Shown here: positions 45,905 to 56,059 of the stretch, piece by piece
Position numbering within the stretch: the stretch's first letter is position 1
Layout: each line of letters starts with the position of its first letter
NCBI GenBank assembly: GCA_036924085.1
Contig: JAVGWX010000005.1
Coordinates: forward strand, 80,063,547 to 80,127,546
DNA from: Ariolimax columbianus
Lineage: Eukaryota; Mollusca; Gastropoda; Stylommatophora; Arionidae
DNA length: 64,000 nt
Direction: 5' to 3'
The notes under the pieces: model-generated
Database searches by the model: none
What the model was told of the DNA's origin: nothing
Seen by the model: the letters and a program-made list of their open reading frames with translations, nothing else
Program-made: the position numbers and the translations under genes

Positions 45905-46428
45905 CTTAGAGTGACTAGAACGCATTGTTTGTAGTTCATATATATCATATGTTCATATATATCAGTGTGGCAGTGTCCAATTCTCGTCTCAACCACACAC
46001 AAACACCTTCCATCCTAGATGGGCTAGACCGCAATATTAGTGACCACTTACGCCACGCTGTCAATGTGGCAGAGGTTAAACTGAAGTGTATGAACATTCG
46101 GACAGAACATCTTGAGGATCTAGACATTTGGTTACGACCTGGCTCTTCTGCCTCACACCAGAAGTCACATAATATAAATACGTTAACAAAACTGGGATAA
46201 TACACAGAGAAATCACAGAAAGATTATCAGAATGAAAGCAGTTAACGACAGTCATATTGCGTCAGGAGAAACAGTCCTGCAAGACATGGAACCATACATA
46301 TATATATATATTGGAAGCAAGACAAACTACGTAGTAGGAGAGACGTACACACATATGTCTTTAAACACAGCTCAATAATGCGAGCGTAGCTTCCATCATA
46401 TTGAAGGAACTTATGACCAGAAATGAAG
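45905..46428. other. Unassigned, one small ORF
   Basis: Opposed ORFs at 45925-46200 (plus) and 45945-46205 (minus) overlap; neither resembles a family I know. (TA)n at 46300-46311. Confidence 0.35.
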
Positions 46429-46441
46429 TCATATCATCAGT

Positions 46442-46849
46442 GAGCAGCGCATGAGCTGTTGTTGTCAGCGACCCATAGCTGACTGCTAGCGTCCGGGCCA
46501 GCGACCCATAGCTGACTGCTTGCGTCAGGGCCAGCGACCCATAGCTGACTGCTAGCGTGAGGGCCAGCGAACCAGAGCTGCCAAGACCCTTCTACACTTC
46601 CACGCAATGATCCTGGATAGAATGCTGCAACTGAGCAGGATGGCTAAGGAGAAGAGATCGAAAAAGGAAGGCTAGCCTGTTACTAGAAAAATTCCAGCTG
46701 AAATCGGATGTGTTGGACCGAAAGGTGCAAATATAGCAGTGAAGCTGTAAGCTACGACACAATGTATTCCCTTCTATGGACTGTAATGCTATTTGCAAAG
46801 CCATTTTCAGGGCTTGGTAGCAGGAGACTGAGAACGAACGAAGCCAAGC
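46442..46849 (+). mobile_element. Element S2, copy 3, with 12-bp TSD
   Basis: 408-bp insertion flanked by CATATCATCAGT at 46430-46441 and 46850-46861. Begins GAGCAGCGCATGAGCTG and ends TGAGAACGAACGAAGCC. Aligns end to end with the reverse complement of 33294-33634, the main length difference being three 33-bp units instead of one and a small insertion near 46625. A minus-strand segment (CRSLQLHCYICTFRSNTSDF) is open in both copies, but I do not take that as evidence for a protein. Confidence 0.88.
46464..46565. repeat. 33-bp tandem unit inside S2, 3 copies
   Basis: AGCGACCCATAGCTGACTGC with TAGCGTCAGGGCC, three times head to tail, then a partial unit AGCGAACCAGAGCTG. Confidence 0.93.
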
Positions 46850-46864
46850 CATATCATCAGTCCA

Positions 46865-47095
46865 AATCTTGAACTCCAGTGTAAAGTCATTTAATCGGGG
46901 TGGCCAACGTGTGACGTCATGCCGCTGGGGATGGTTAAATTTGTGTGAGGAAGTGGTACACAGATAAAGAGCAGGGTGGAGGTAGTGAATGACTTGCATC
47001 TTTTTCTCAGCTGCCATTTACCAGAATGATATAACTGCAAGGTTGATTTCAATGTATGTACTTCTTTTAAGAATATACTTGATTAGTTAGTTGCT
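46865..47095. other. Unassigned
   Basis: Short unique stretch after the S2 element; no feature seen. Confidence 0.35.
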
Positions 47096-47099
47096 CCTC

Positions 47100-47430
47100 T
47101 TCTACCCTGGAGTGCAGTCTTCTGTCTTACTTACTTAGACCGGGTGTAAAGTCTTCTACCTTACTTACTTAGCCACGCATTTTCTACTCTAGGGTGTAGA
47201 ATATTCTACCTTCTATAGTCGCGCCTCTTATACCATGGGGTGTAGATTCTTTTATCTTACATAGTCGCGCCTCTTCAACGATGGAGTGTAGAGTCTTCTA
47301 CCTTACATAGTCACGTCTCTTCAACCATGGGGTGTAGCGTCTTATACCTTATATAGTCGCACCTGTTCAACCATGGAGTGTAGAGTCTTCTACCTTACAT
47401 AATCGCACCTCTTCAACCATGGGGTGTAGA
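47100..47430. repeat. 46-bp minisatellite, about 7 copies
   Basis: Unit TTCAACCATGGGGTGTAGAG with TCTTCTACCTTACATAGTCGCACCTC; exact 46-bp spacing from about 47195, the first two units more diverged. Confidence 0.9.
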
Positions 47431-47449
47431 TGTTTGCCAGAAAGAGCAC

Positions 47450-47712
47450 CATGTCTTTCCATCCACTGCGTACCTTATGGCCTGGTTCCAGTCTAGTTCA
47501 CCGTCTCTTATAGACTGCGTACCTTTTGATCTGGCTCCAGTCTAGGTCAAGGTCTCTTATAGACTGCGTACCGTATGACCTGGTTCCAGTCTAGGTCAAG
47601 GTCTCTTATAGACTGCGTACCTTATGACCTAGTTCCAGTCTAGCTCACGGTATCTTAAAGACTGCGTACCTTATGACCTGGATTTAGTCTAGTTCACCGT
47701 CTCTTATAGGCG
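47450..47712. repeat. 49-bp minisatellite, about 5 copies
   Basis: Unit CTTATAGACTGCGTACCTTA with TGACCTGGTTCCAGTCTAGG; spacing 49 bp. Unrelated in sequence to the adjoining 46-bp array. Confidence 0.92.
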
Positions 47713-47719
47713 GTCATAT

Positions 47720-49180
47720 GTTGTTATCCCAGCGGACTTTAGAGAGTTCTCTGAATCTGGATTCTTAACGCTTTGCTTGCCTATGACAGCCGATCTTCTA
47801 TTGTTCTAGTCCTCTGAACACTCTAGCGTCCCTAGCCTACCTAAACACACATTTTATCGCTATCACATAATCACTTAAGAGTTTTTCGTTAATTGCTGGT
47901 TCACATCTTGTTAAAAATACACTTTAAAAATCGAAACATAGACTAAATAAACTGCAGGTGTACGAAACAGTCAAAATACCAGCCGTCACCATGCTAACAG
48001 CAGTCCGCGTAGATCAAAAGCACATGTTTAGCAAGATGAAAGGGAGCGTTCAGGACGCAATGAAATACTTGAGTGGGGCTGACTACACCATCCCATAGAA
48101 ACTTTCAGCCACAAAATCTTCAATAAATATGGACAGGTCAATGCTTGATGATTTGACATTGGCATGTATTTATTGAAGACCTATGATCCACTTGGTGTTG
48201 GAAAGGTTTCAATTGATTGATTGATTGATTGCTTGAACTACATGAACATTTTTATGTGAAATAAAAACCTTTATTGAACTGAGTGGCGCAAAGGTTGAAG
48301 GCACTGTCGTGTCGGGCTAACTCACATTAAATAGAATGAAGCAAGGCCAAGCTTTTATTTATTTATTTTTCGTTGAATAAAAACGATAAACATAACAAAC
48401 GGGAACGATGAAGCTTAAAGGTTAGCCTGAATTGACATCATTATTTCTTATTTCATTTTGCTATTTTCTTCAATCGTAATAATCTTTTCCAAAATAACTT
48501 TTAAAACGATTCACTTGTCAAGTAGCCCATGTACATGTTAATTTTATTGATGACTATTTGTGGCTGCCTTTTTTTAACCGCTTCTGGTGTATCTCTGGAA
48601 ATCATGCTCTTTACCATAGCGGAAATGAGCTGCTTGTCTTACCAGATGATGTTTGAATCTGTGCGAGACCTGGTATAGGCGATGCTAGTTATTTTGCGTT
48701 TTTGACACAGCAGCTTTTCTTAAGTCTACCTCCCCAAAATTCTTCAACTCTTGTATTCAGTCGATGATTTTGGAGCATTTGAAATATTTCTGCCTTTTTG
48801 TATTACTCTGCAGTCTTCCATGTCAGTCGTGGGTTGTAGTGTTTTTTGCTTCCTCATTTTTGGTATCGATTTTGATTTCATTGCTCTGGTACAATTTGTT
48901 GCTGTTTCTTAAAGTTGGATTTAAAAGCTGCTGCTCATGCAGCTAGGTCTGTATTCTAAGGCCGGTCCAACATTTCATGTGTATATAAATTTCAGTGTTT
49001 TGTGGTCATCACCAAGACTGGCTCCTGCTAATTGTTACTTCAGTTTGATTGATTAGCTGTTTATCTTATTGATGGTACTTGAAACACCATAAAGTAATTT
49101 CCATTCTTAGTACAGACCCACACACACATACTGACCAGCACTGACAGCTTTGAAACACAATGAAGCAGAGACATCCACAT
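47720..49180. other. Unassigned
   Basis: About 1.5 kb without arrays (except ATTG x5 at 48210-48230) or transposon domains. The largest ORF is 60 codons. Nothing supports a gene. Confidence 0.4.
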
Positions 49181-49189
49181 AAAATGAAG

Positions 49190-50260
49190 GGTTGGTCGGG
49201 AAGCCAAGTAGCTACACGAAATTCTCAAATAACTTCAGAGCCGAGAGAGATGCACAAAGAATAGCTGGTATTGCCAAAATGGAAAACAAAAGATCATGCC
49301 AGAGACACGAATGTGCTCCAAACAGAATGGCTTTCAGTCCTAATGGACCTCAGACTTCACACAACAGTGAACTGGGCAGCCAAAAAGAAGCATTCACCGA
49401 GATTAGTTATCATTTTAACAAACCTAAACTGGATATTCAGAGAGAAGCAGTCACCGGAGCAAGTTATCATTTTAACAACACAAAACTGGACAGTCAGAGA
49501 GGAGCAGTTACTGAGATAAGTTATCATTTTAACAACACAAAACTGGACAGTCAGAGAGAAGCAGTAACTGAAAATAGGACAGTCAGAGAGAAGCAGTCAC
49601 TAAGACCAGATATTAAATTAACAACAGTAAACTGGACAGTCAGAGATAAGCAGTCACTGAAACCAGTTATCATTTTAACAACAGTAAACTGGACAGTCAG
49701 AGAGAAGCAGTCACTATAAGATGCATCAAATTAGGAGCCAGACAAACTGGCCAAGACAGGATTAAAGAAAATACAAAATTAATTAAAAGTCAACATAAGG
49801 AGAAGTAAAGGTAATCATACAAAACAGCCTCAGAGATAAACATCACAGAGAACACACAAAGTGTGATATAACAGATGCATGCTAGTCTTCCTTGCCATGG
49901 CAAACAACAAGAGACAATATTCAAACCACGAAACACCCAATGCAGACCTAGATGCCTTCGGTTTAACAAATTAAATATAACTTGCACTGACTTGTGCCAG
50001 TATGGGGAGAACATATACACAGCAGAACATTTTCTACAGGACTGTCAACTCCATGGTACATGCAGAGTGACAGCCTGCCTCTCTCCAACCCAGTTAAGGG
50101 ATATGTTGTATGGCGACACGAGAAGCCGGCGGTGGACCGTTACTTTACACGTTTACGGGGGAAATAGATGTGATTACTGGAGGTCGATCAAAGAAGAACA
50201 AGAACCATTGTTCATTTTACAAGTGTGGTTTTGTTTAGATTGTTGTAGTTGACATTACAT
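49190..50260 (+). mobile_element. LINE, family K type, RNase H split by a minisatellite
   Basis: YTKFSNNFRAERDAQRIAG (49210-49266) carries the RNase H Glu block; a following frame gives TEWLSVLMDLR, matching the LTDALSVL block (Asp changed to Glu). Then the 57-bp array, then KLGARQTGQDRIKENTKLIK (about 49728), the end of RNase H, and CRPRCLRFNKLNITCTDLCQ, CQYGENIYTAEHFLQDC and QLRDMLYGD (49940-50120), the Cys/His cluster. The end near 50200 is AAAGAAGAACAAGAA, a decayed (GAA)-type tail. RT absent (5' truncation). Confidence 0.78.
49370..49722. repeat. 57-bp minisatellite inside LINE RNase H, about 6 units
   Basis: Unit encodes SQREAVTEISYHFNNTKLD (19 codons). Two units are shortened or rearranged (49560-49600). 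It sits between the second-Asp block and the last block of the RNase H domain. The 175-codon ORF is a product of the frame-preserving period. Confidence 0.9.
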
Positions 50261-50310
50261 TTTCTATTCTTTATACGCAATATGTTTTTTTGAAAAAGGA
50301 GCGACGGTAC

Positions 50311-50421
50311 GCTAGGGACAGTTCAAATGGTAGTTAGTAAGAAACTGAAGTATCGAAAGGTGTTCCCAATGGGTACCGATACTTCAGTTTCTTACTAACC
50401 ACCATTTGTGCTTTCCCTAGC
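50311..50421. repeat. 45-bp inverted repeat with 21-nt spacer
   Basis: Arms 50311-50355 and 50377-50421. The inner 32 bp (CAAATGGTAGTTAGTAAGAA and ACTGAAGTATCG) pair with one mismatch; the outer 13 pair with three or four. The right arm is part of the mariner transposase frame, so the left arm is an inverted duplicate of transposase sequence. Confidence 0.92.
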
Positions 50422-50725
50422 GATGCATCAAATTTCTCTGCTAGAGAACGTAAGCTCCAGCGACGGTCCATTCGAATTGCTGCACCAATTTTGGCAATGA
50501 AATCTTCTGACGCAACAATATGATCATGACCTGGTCTTTCGTTAACTCAAGTCCTTCTTTAAACATCGTTGTCAAGTTGTTCACTGTTCTCTTCGATACA
50601 CGTGTGACCTCATACACTACGTGCAGTCTGCTATGAATGTCAACTGGTCGACATCCTTCAGCTGTTAGAAATCGAATGACCCCTCGTTTATCAACTCTGG
50701 ACGGATTCCGTATCACACACGTCAT
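50377..50725 (-). pseudogene. mariner-type transposase, N-terminal HTH region
   Basis: Minus frame 50725-50441 reads KRGVIRFLTAEGCRPVDIHS, RLHVVYEVTRVSKRTV and VNNLTTMFKEGLELTKDQ, the paired helix-turn-helix region of mariner/SETMAR-like transposases. It goes on through a frame change into RQKISLPKLVQQFEWTV and then AEKFDASLGKAQMVVSKKLK across the palindrome arm. The DD(34)D catalytic domain and both terminal inverted repeats are missing. Such enzymes bind element ends and insert at TA. Confidence 0.75.
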
Positions 50726-50729
50726 ACTT

Positions 50730-51015
50730 TCACCTGTCTGCTGAGAAAACTATGAGTCGGAGGATAATGGCATTTTGTAAGCGTGGTTGTTGATATGTGC
50801 TGTTTACACCTGAAGTGACGTCATCATGATCATCGTCAGTATGTTCACTTGGTGCAGTTAGGTACGGTCTCCTTTGAACACGCCTCGTGTAATCTAACAC
50901 ACTGATCAGATGTTTTGGGCAAACTTTGGAAAGGTCGGTAGTGTCCAACCTTGTAAAGTCCTCTGGGCCATTGTCATCTTAAAACTATTGTAGGGCAACT
51001 GTTGAGACATTATAG
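50730..51015. other. Unassigned between mariner and PLE
   Basis: A 72-codon minus ORF (50730-50948) that I do not recognise. Confidence 0.35.
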
Positions 51016-51019
51016 TTTA

Positions 51020-51690
51020 TGTGTGCCATAGTGGACACTGGTCGGGAACTACGTGATCGTTTCCTACAACATCTCAATGATATCCATAACTGCAGAAGTT
51101 CCCCAATTGCCAGCCACTAAAATACTACTGGACACCGGGGTAAGGTTGCTGTTAGTGTCACATGCCTAGTTTCTTGCGTCTCTGACAATCGTCATCGATT
51201 CACGCTTGAGAACAGACTGATCTCCAGCATGGGTTGTCTCCAACCTCATCCATTAATATCTTCTATACCTTTTCTTAAATTCTCATCTCATGCCGACGCC
51301 TATCCATTTGACGAACTCTTTTCCTTACATGTTAATCACCATGTGGTCTTTCCGCTTATGGCCGCAACTGGCTTATCCGGTGGTTTCCCACTTTTTTACG
51401 CCAACCTGGCCACCTTATCTCAACACTTTGTCTGTCACGTGGATTCTTCCGGCTACCGACCTGAGTAGAAGTGATGTGACTTATTTCAGATGAGTACACT
51501 ATTTTCTCCTTATATGTTGACATCCCCTATATGTATGCTCATCCTCTTCTTCTATGATTAGTTAGTTATTGTTGTTGTTGTTCCTTGTCCCTGATGAAGG
51601 TCTATTGGTTGGAACGTAGGTATCGTTTCTGTTTTCGTCTCGGTGACGTATCTGACCATTCCCATTTGTAATAAATAATTTTCACTTTGT
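51020..51690 (+). mobile_element. Penelope-like element, copy P3, GIY-YIG end and 3' region
   Basis: Plus-strand frames: TGRELRDRFLQHLNDIHNCR, SPIASH, TGHRGKVAVSVTCLVSC, SDNRHRFTLENRLISSMGCL and QPHPLISSIPFLKFSSHADA (ORF 51229-51468). It lacks the LIY half of the GIY-YIG core. The 3' end carries TGTCCCTGATGAAGGTCTAT then TGGTTGGAACG (51587-51618), homologous to P2. Confidence 0.83.
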
Positions 51691-51710
51691 CTGTTGTCTG
51701 CCGCAGGAAC

Positions 51711-51780
51711 AGCTGAGATGGAGTGGCGGATTAAGGCTACAGTCAGCTGAGATGGAGTGGCGGATTAAGGCTACAGTCGG
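51711..51780. repeat. 34-bp perfect tandem duplication
   Basis: CAGCTGAGATGGAGTGGCGG ATTAAGGCTACAGT occurs twice in a row just after the PLE 3' end. Confidence 0.9.
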
Positions 51781-51789
51781 GATGTCATT

Positions 51790-53370
51790 TAATGTATCGA
51801 TGTAATGCTTGATCCCCTGTCCCCTATTTCTACCTATGAGTCTCAACGGATACTGCCAGATCTACTTTTGTGTTACTGATGATTGGGGAAGAAATTGAAT
51901 CTTTGAGACTTGATCAAAGCGGTACGCTGACTTTGTGTTGATGTGGCTCGGACCGTCTTCAGCTCTAACGGCTAATTCATCTTACACAGTACCATTACTC
52001 GCTATCCATCTTAGCAGCCTCTCAACATTTGTTGTTGAGTCATTTAGTTTGGTGAAGTCGTTGCTGGACCCGGAGACCATCTTTGCCTCAAGAATGGATA
52101 AGATTGAGGTTTTGAGTCAGGGTTCTCAAGAGTTCTTTCTTGGACCTGGCACCTCCATTGCGAACTCGTGCAACACTTGGGCTACCATGAGCCATTCGGG
52201 TTCAGCGTCGTCTAGAAGAGTGACCGTGGCTGTAAACTTTTTTTGTATGGAAGAGTACTGGGCGACTATGATTGGATCGGCTCGAATGGATTAGGGGTGG
52301 AGGTGTAGTGCAGGGGTCGGTGTCCAGAATACGTCTGGCGTCCCTAAGTTTCCTGAGCAAGTGTCGCTAACGGTGAGATTCACGTGTTCATTTGCCATAG
52401 GCGAACCAGACTGCGTTGTTGCTGCCCGAGAGTTCACACCTGTTCTTCAGGGGAAATATATTTGAGCTGGTCATAGTCTATGCTGTCTGGTACACTCACA
52501 CACTCACTCATCCACACACACACATGCAAACACGCACACTTTCCCACACACTCACACCCACACACTCACACCCACACACTCACTAACTCACTCACACACA
52601 CACACATACACACACACACATACACATACACACATACATACACATCAGTGTGCCACTAACAACTCAAACAATAATCATCCAATTGATATCTCTATTCTCA
52701 ACAGCCAAGCTCTTGTTTGTTCATTTCCGGTTTGCCAGGCCCCCCAATCCGCACATCCAGTATCATTTTCCATCCAACAGTTGCACAGAAATGGTTCTTG
52801 TGTTTCGCATTACTGATTGGAATAGTTTGTCTTTTAGCGAAAAGTATTTTGCGCTGCAATTGACAGATGGACTGTTATATCTGTTTTTATTCGTCTTCAA
52901 CCTCTTCTCCTATTTCATTTTCTTATTTTTTCGTATTCTTATTTTCTTCTCTTTTATCGTCTGTTATTCTTGTTAATCTATTTTTCTTTTCCTCCGCATC
53001 CTTCTTCTTTTTAACGATTGTCTTCTTCTTCCTCCTCGTGTTCTTTTCCTTATCTTCTATTCTTCTATTTTACAGTATTTTATTATTGTTATTATTTTTC
53101 TTTCTTGTTTTAACTATATTTTATTCTTTTTTTATTTTCGTCTTTAATGTCTCTTCGGCAATGTCTTCTCTGTCTCCTCCATCTCATCCATTTTCTATTT
53201 CTTCTGCTCATCTCTTTAGTTTTCGCACTCTTCTTTCCCAAATCTGTGTAAAGCATCATAAAATAACTTCAGTTGATACGCTTATCCTGTCACGGCACAC
53301 TATGAAAAGACGAGGAAGATCTCACAAAGAAGCTGCACAGCCGCCGTTACAAACATTCTCAGAACGGCCA
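51790..53370. other. Unassigned with CA-rich and TTC-rich simple sequence
   Basis: Interrupted (CA)n at 52497-52650 and a pyrimidine-rich stretch at 52880-53230. ORFs in the latter are low-complexity. 51935-52294 (119 codons) is the only non-repetitive ORF; I do not recognise it. Confidence 0.5.
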
Positions 53371-53374
53371 TCAG

Positions 53375-53530
53375 ATTAGTTCAGTTGCCATTTTCACATA
53401 AAAGGCCAGTTGTGGGTGTTCTCCAACCTTCTCTATCTTGATGGTGCAATTTCCTGTCCATTTCGTGATGTTTATCGTCCCACTTAAAACGTTGTCTTCC
53501 TTTTGAACGTTTGTCATCTACTTTTTCCTC
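53375..53530 (-). mobile_element. LINE 3' end, family D
   Basis: Minus strand: DDKRSKGRQRFKWDDKHHEM and DREGWRT, then a stop and a short AGTTCAGTT (TGAAC-type) tail at 53379. Matches the layouts at 13385 and 63170. Confidence 0.65.
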
Positions 53531-53539
53531 CAGTAGAGT

Positions 53540-55075
53540 TATTTGCTAAACTTTAAATATGTAGACAAAAAATAAAAAATGTATGACTGATTTCGTTTAC
53601 TAGTTCCCTAACTTCTCCAAGATCTCATTTTATTTTGTTGTTGTTGTAAATAAAGAAATACAGACAAAAATACACAAACTGGCAATGAAAGGAGAAACAT
53701 GACCCAATCATAATGCGGTTGGGTGGAGCCAGAAACGTATTTTAAACACTATTCTATGTTTAAAATTTAGATTTGTTGACACAGTGGCGTCTTCTAAAAT
53801 GTGACGCGCCCCGGGCCTCACAATTAGTAAGTTCTATCTTATATAAAGGACTCAGCAAACATAATCATGCGGCAATTGTTTGCAACAGTTGTCATATAAA
53901 TGGTAAATTAAATATACATAATCTATGAAATAATGCTCAAGAAACGCAGCATTAGACAAAGAAACGCAGTAGGAAACAAAAAAACGCAGTATAAAACAAA
54001 GAAGTGCAGAATGAAACAAAGAAACAAAGCAGCCACTATAGTCACAAAGACAAGTATGTTTTAATCTCTGAGAAACCTTACACAATTGAAAGCAGAAAGA
54101 AAAGAAATGTAATAGACACTCAGAGATCTTAACACGGACCATCAATTGACACATACGCCTCGCTGCAAGAAAAACGTTATTTCCTGGATTCAGCATGGTA
54201 GGGCTCAAGAATGCTGTACACATAGGAATCAGTAGAGGGCATTAGTTGCAGTTCTATGTTACAACCATAACTATAGGAATTCAGTAAAGGTCCATAGCAT
54301 GAACTGCCGTCCAGAATGAGGTTTAGAAACTTGAGTGTATTTAATCAAAGGTTGTAAAAGGCGTTGTGGCCAGTATAGTACCGTTTCTCTCTGTCTTTTG
54401 TTTCCCTTAAAAGTCTAGTGACTATCATAAGTTTTGCGTAGATACAAATATAATAAAATAAACTGCGTTACCGATGAAAGCTCTTCGTTAGTGACGGAGG
54501 AAAACACGGAAAAGAATAAATAACCAGTCTAAGTGATATAGACGGAAATTGTTAGTAATGGGCAAAGAACTTTGTGAATCGTATGACTGAAATGAAACAC
54601 AACTAAATATAGCAACAATAAGTTACATGAATGCAATAATGAAAGAGTTCAATTTTATCTAAAGCCTGTTCTCATATAAGCGAGTACGTGGCAGGCCAAG
54701 GGACTTTCGTTAGGCATCCTACTATATTTTTATTTGTGCCCACGCACAATTGATCTACATTTATTTCTGAGATAATTTATATTTGTACCAGCCCCAACTG
54801 ACTGGTACGGTTTTGACACCTATTCTCTCTACCTCCCCCCCCCCCTCCGCAAAACCCCCAACCAATGTTCACGGCCCACCCATGTGGTAGGAACACCACT
54901 GTGTAGACGTCCACAATGAAATAGTGTGTGAAAGATGTGCACAGGTGTGATGTAACGTCACTGGAGGATAAAGTTATCTAACTCCCACGGAAATCGTGCT
55001 ATTTCCATCAATCAATGCGACGTTATAATGCCGATAGATCTCAGCAGCTCGTCTCAGCAACCAGTGTCCTCGTCT
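53540..55075. other. Unassigned, with a short 20-bp repeat
   Basis: About four units of ACAAAGAAACGCAGTATGAA at 53936-54030 (period about 20 bp, diverged) and a C-rich run at 54835-54848. No domain seen. Confidence 0.45.
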
Positions 55076-55077
55076 GC

Positions 55078-55287
55078 TTTTTCATGTTCTTCTTCTTCTT
55101 CGGTTTTTAATTCTGATTTTTATTTTTCTTCTTTGGCGTATTCATCTCCTTGTTGTTTTCTTTAACTTCTTCTTCTTGTTCTTCCTCTTTGACTTTGGAT
55201 TTTTCCTGTTCTCTTCTAGGGATTCTTCTTCTTGCTCTCTTCTTATGTTACTTGCTCTTTTCTTTTTCTTGTTGTTCTTCTTCTTCC

Positions 55288-55319
<32 letters not shown>

Positions 55320-55335
55320 TTCTTCTTCTAATTCT
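55078..55335. repeat. TTC-rich simple sequence
   Basis: Pyrimidine-rich stretch ending in an almost pure (TTC)n at 55272-55330. The 62-codon ORF here is polyserine from the repeat. Confidence 0.9.
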
Positions 55336-55484
55336 TAGGAATAGGAAGTACTCATTATTTTGTGAATGTATCGTACATCAGTAATGTTTGTAGAGCTTTC
55401 CTTACAACCCAGTAGACATCTAGTCCATTCTATGAAAGCTTTTGGCCTGTATGAAATGGCAAGTATGTTGTGTAATGAGTTCGA

Positions 55485-55760
55485 GAGTCCTCTACCCTAG
55501 AAGGGTTAGACCACACTGATAATCTTGTCGTACCACATACCCTCAGTACTGTAGTAGTCGTGATCTCGTCTCTGCCCCATATATAGAGTCTTCTACCTTC
55601 CAGATGTTAGAAAATACTGGAAGGGACCTCTCACGACATGCTCTCAGTGTTGTAGACGTCTTGTTCTTGCCTCTGTTCGATATAGAGAGTCTTCTACCCT
55701 CCAGATGTTAGACAATACTAGAATAGACTATGGCCATATGCTGTTGAGAGACTGAATATC
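55485..55760. repeat. 101-bp tandem repeat, about 2.5 units
   Basis: GAGTCYTCTACC anchors at 55485, 55586 and 55687 (spacing 101 bp), followed by CAGATGTTAGA and an ACRACATGCYCTCAGT block. Confidence 0.85.
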
Positions 55761-55764
55761 ATCA

Positions 55765-56055
55765 GGGAAAAGCACTAGCAGCACCATCCCCAGGTCTAGT
55801 AAGCCACAAAAAGGAAACCAACCACATACCTACTACTAATAGTCAAATGAAAGTCCGAAAGGCATACCAGGGAACACCACTTAACGGCACCATTTAAGCG
55901 CTTACCAAAATTGATTGTTCGGAACAAAAAGATAGCTTCTGGCAACCTGGCATCATAATCTTGTCTGCCTTACTGAATGTCAAGATTTCAGTATGTTCAG
56001 TGTTTCTGTTACATGTACTTACTTTCCGTGTACAGCATAATCACATAATATGAAC
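55765..56055. other. Unassigned
   Basis: Short unique stretch before the family J LINE 3' end; nothing recognised. Confidence 0.35.
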
Positions 56056-56059
56056 CCAC

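Noticed and set aside
49192..49719. 175-codon ORF as a repeat protein
   Set aside because: First part is decayed LINE RNase H, rest is the 57-bp array.
52867..53379. 170-codon hydrophobic ORF as a membrane protein
   Set aside because: Pyrimidine-rich simple sequence gives Phe/Leu/Ser runs; no conserved pattern.
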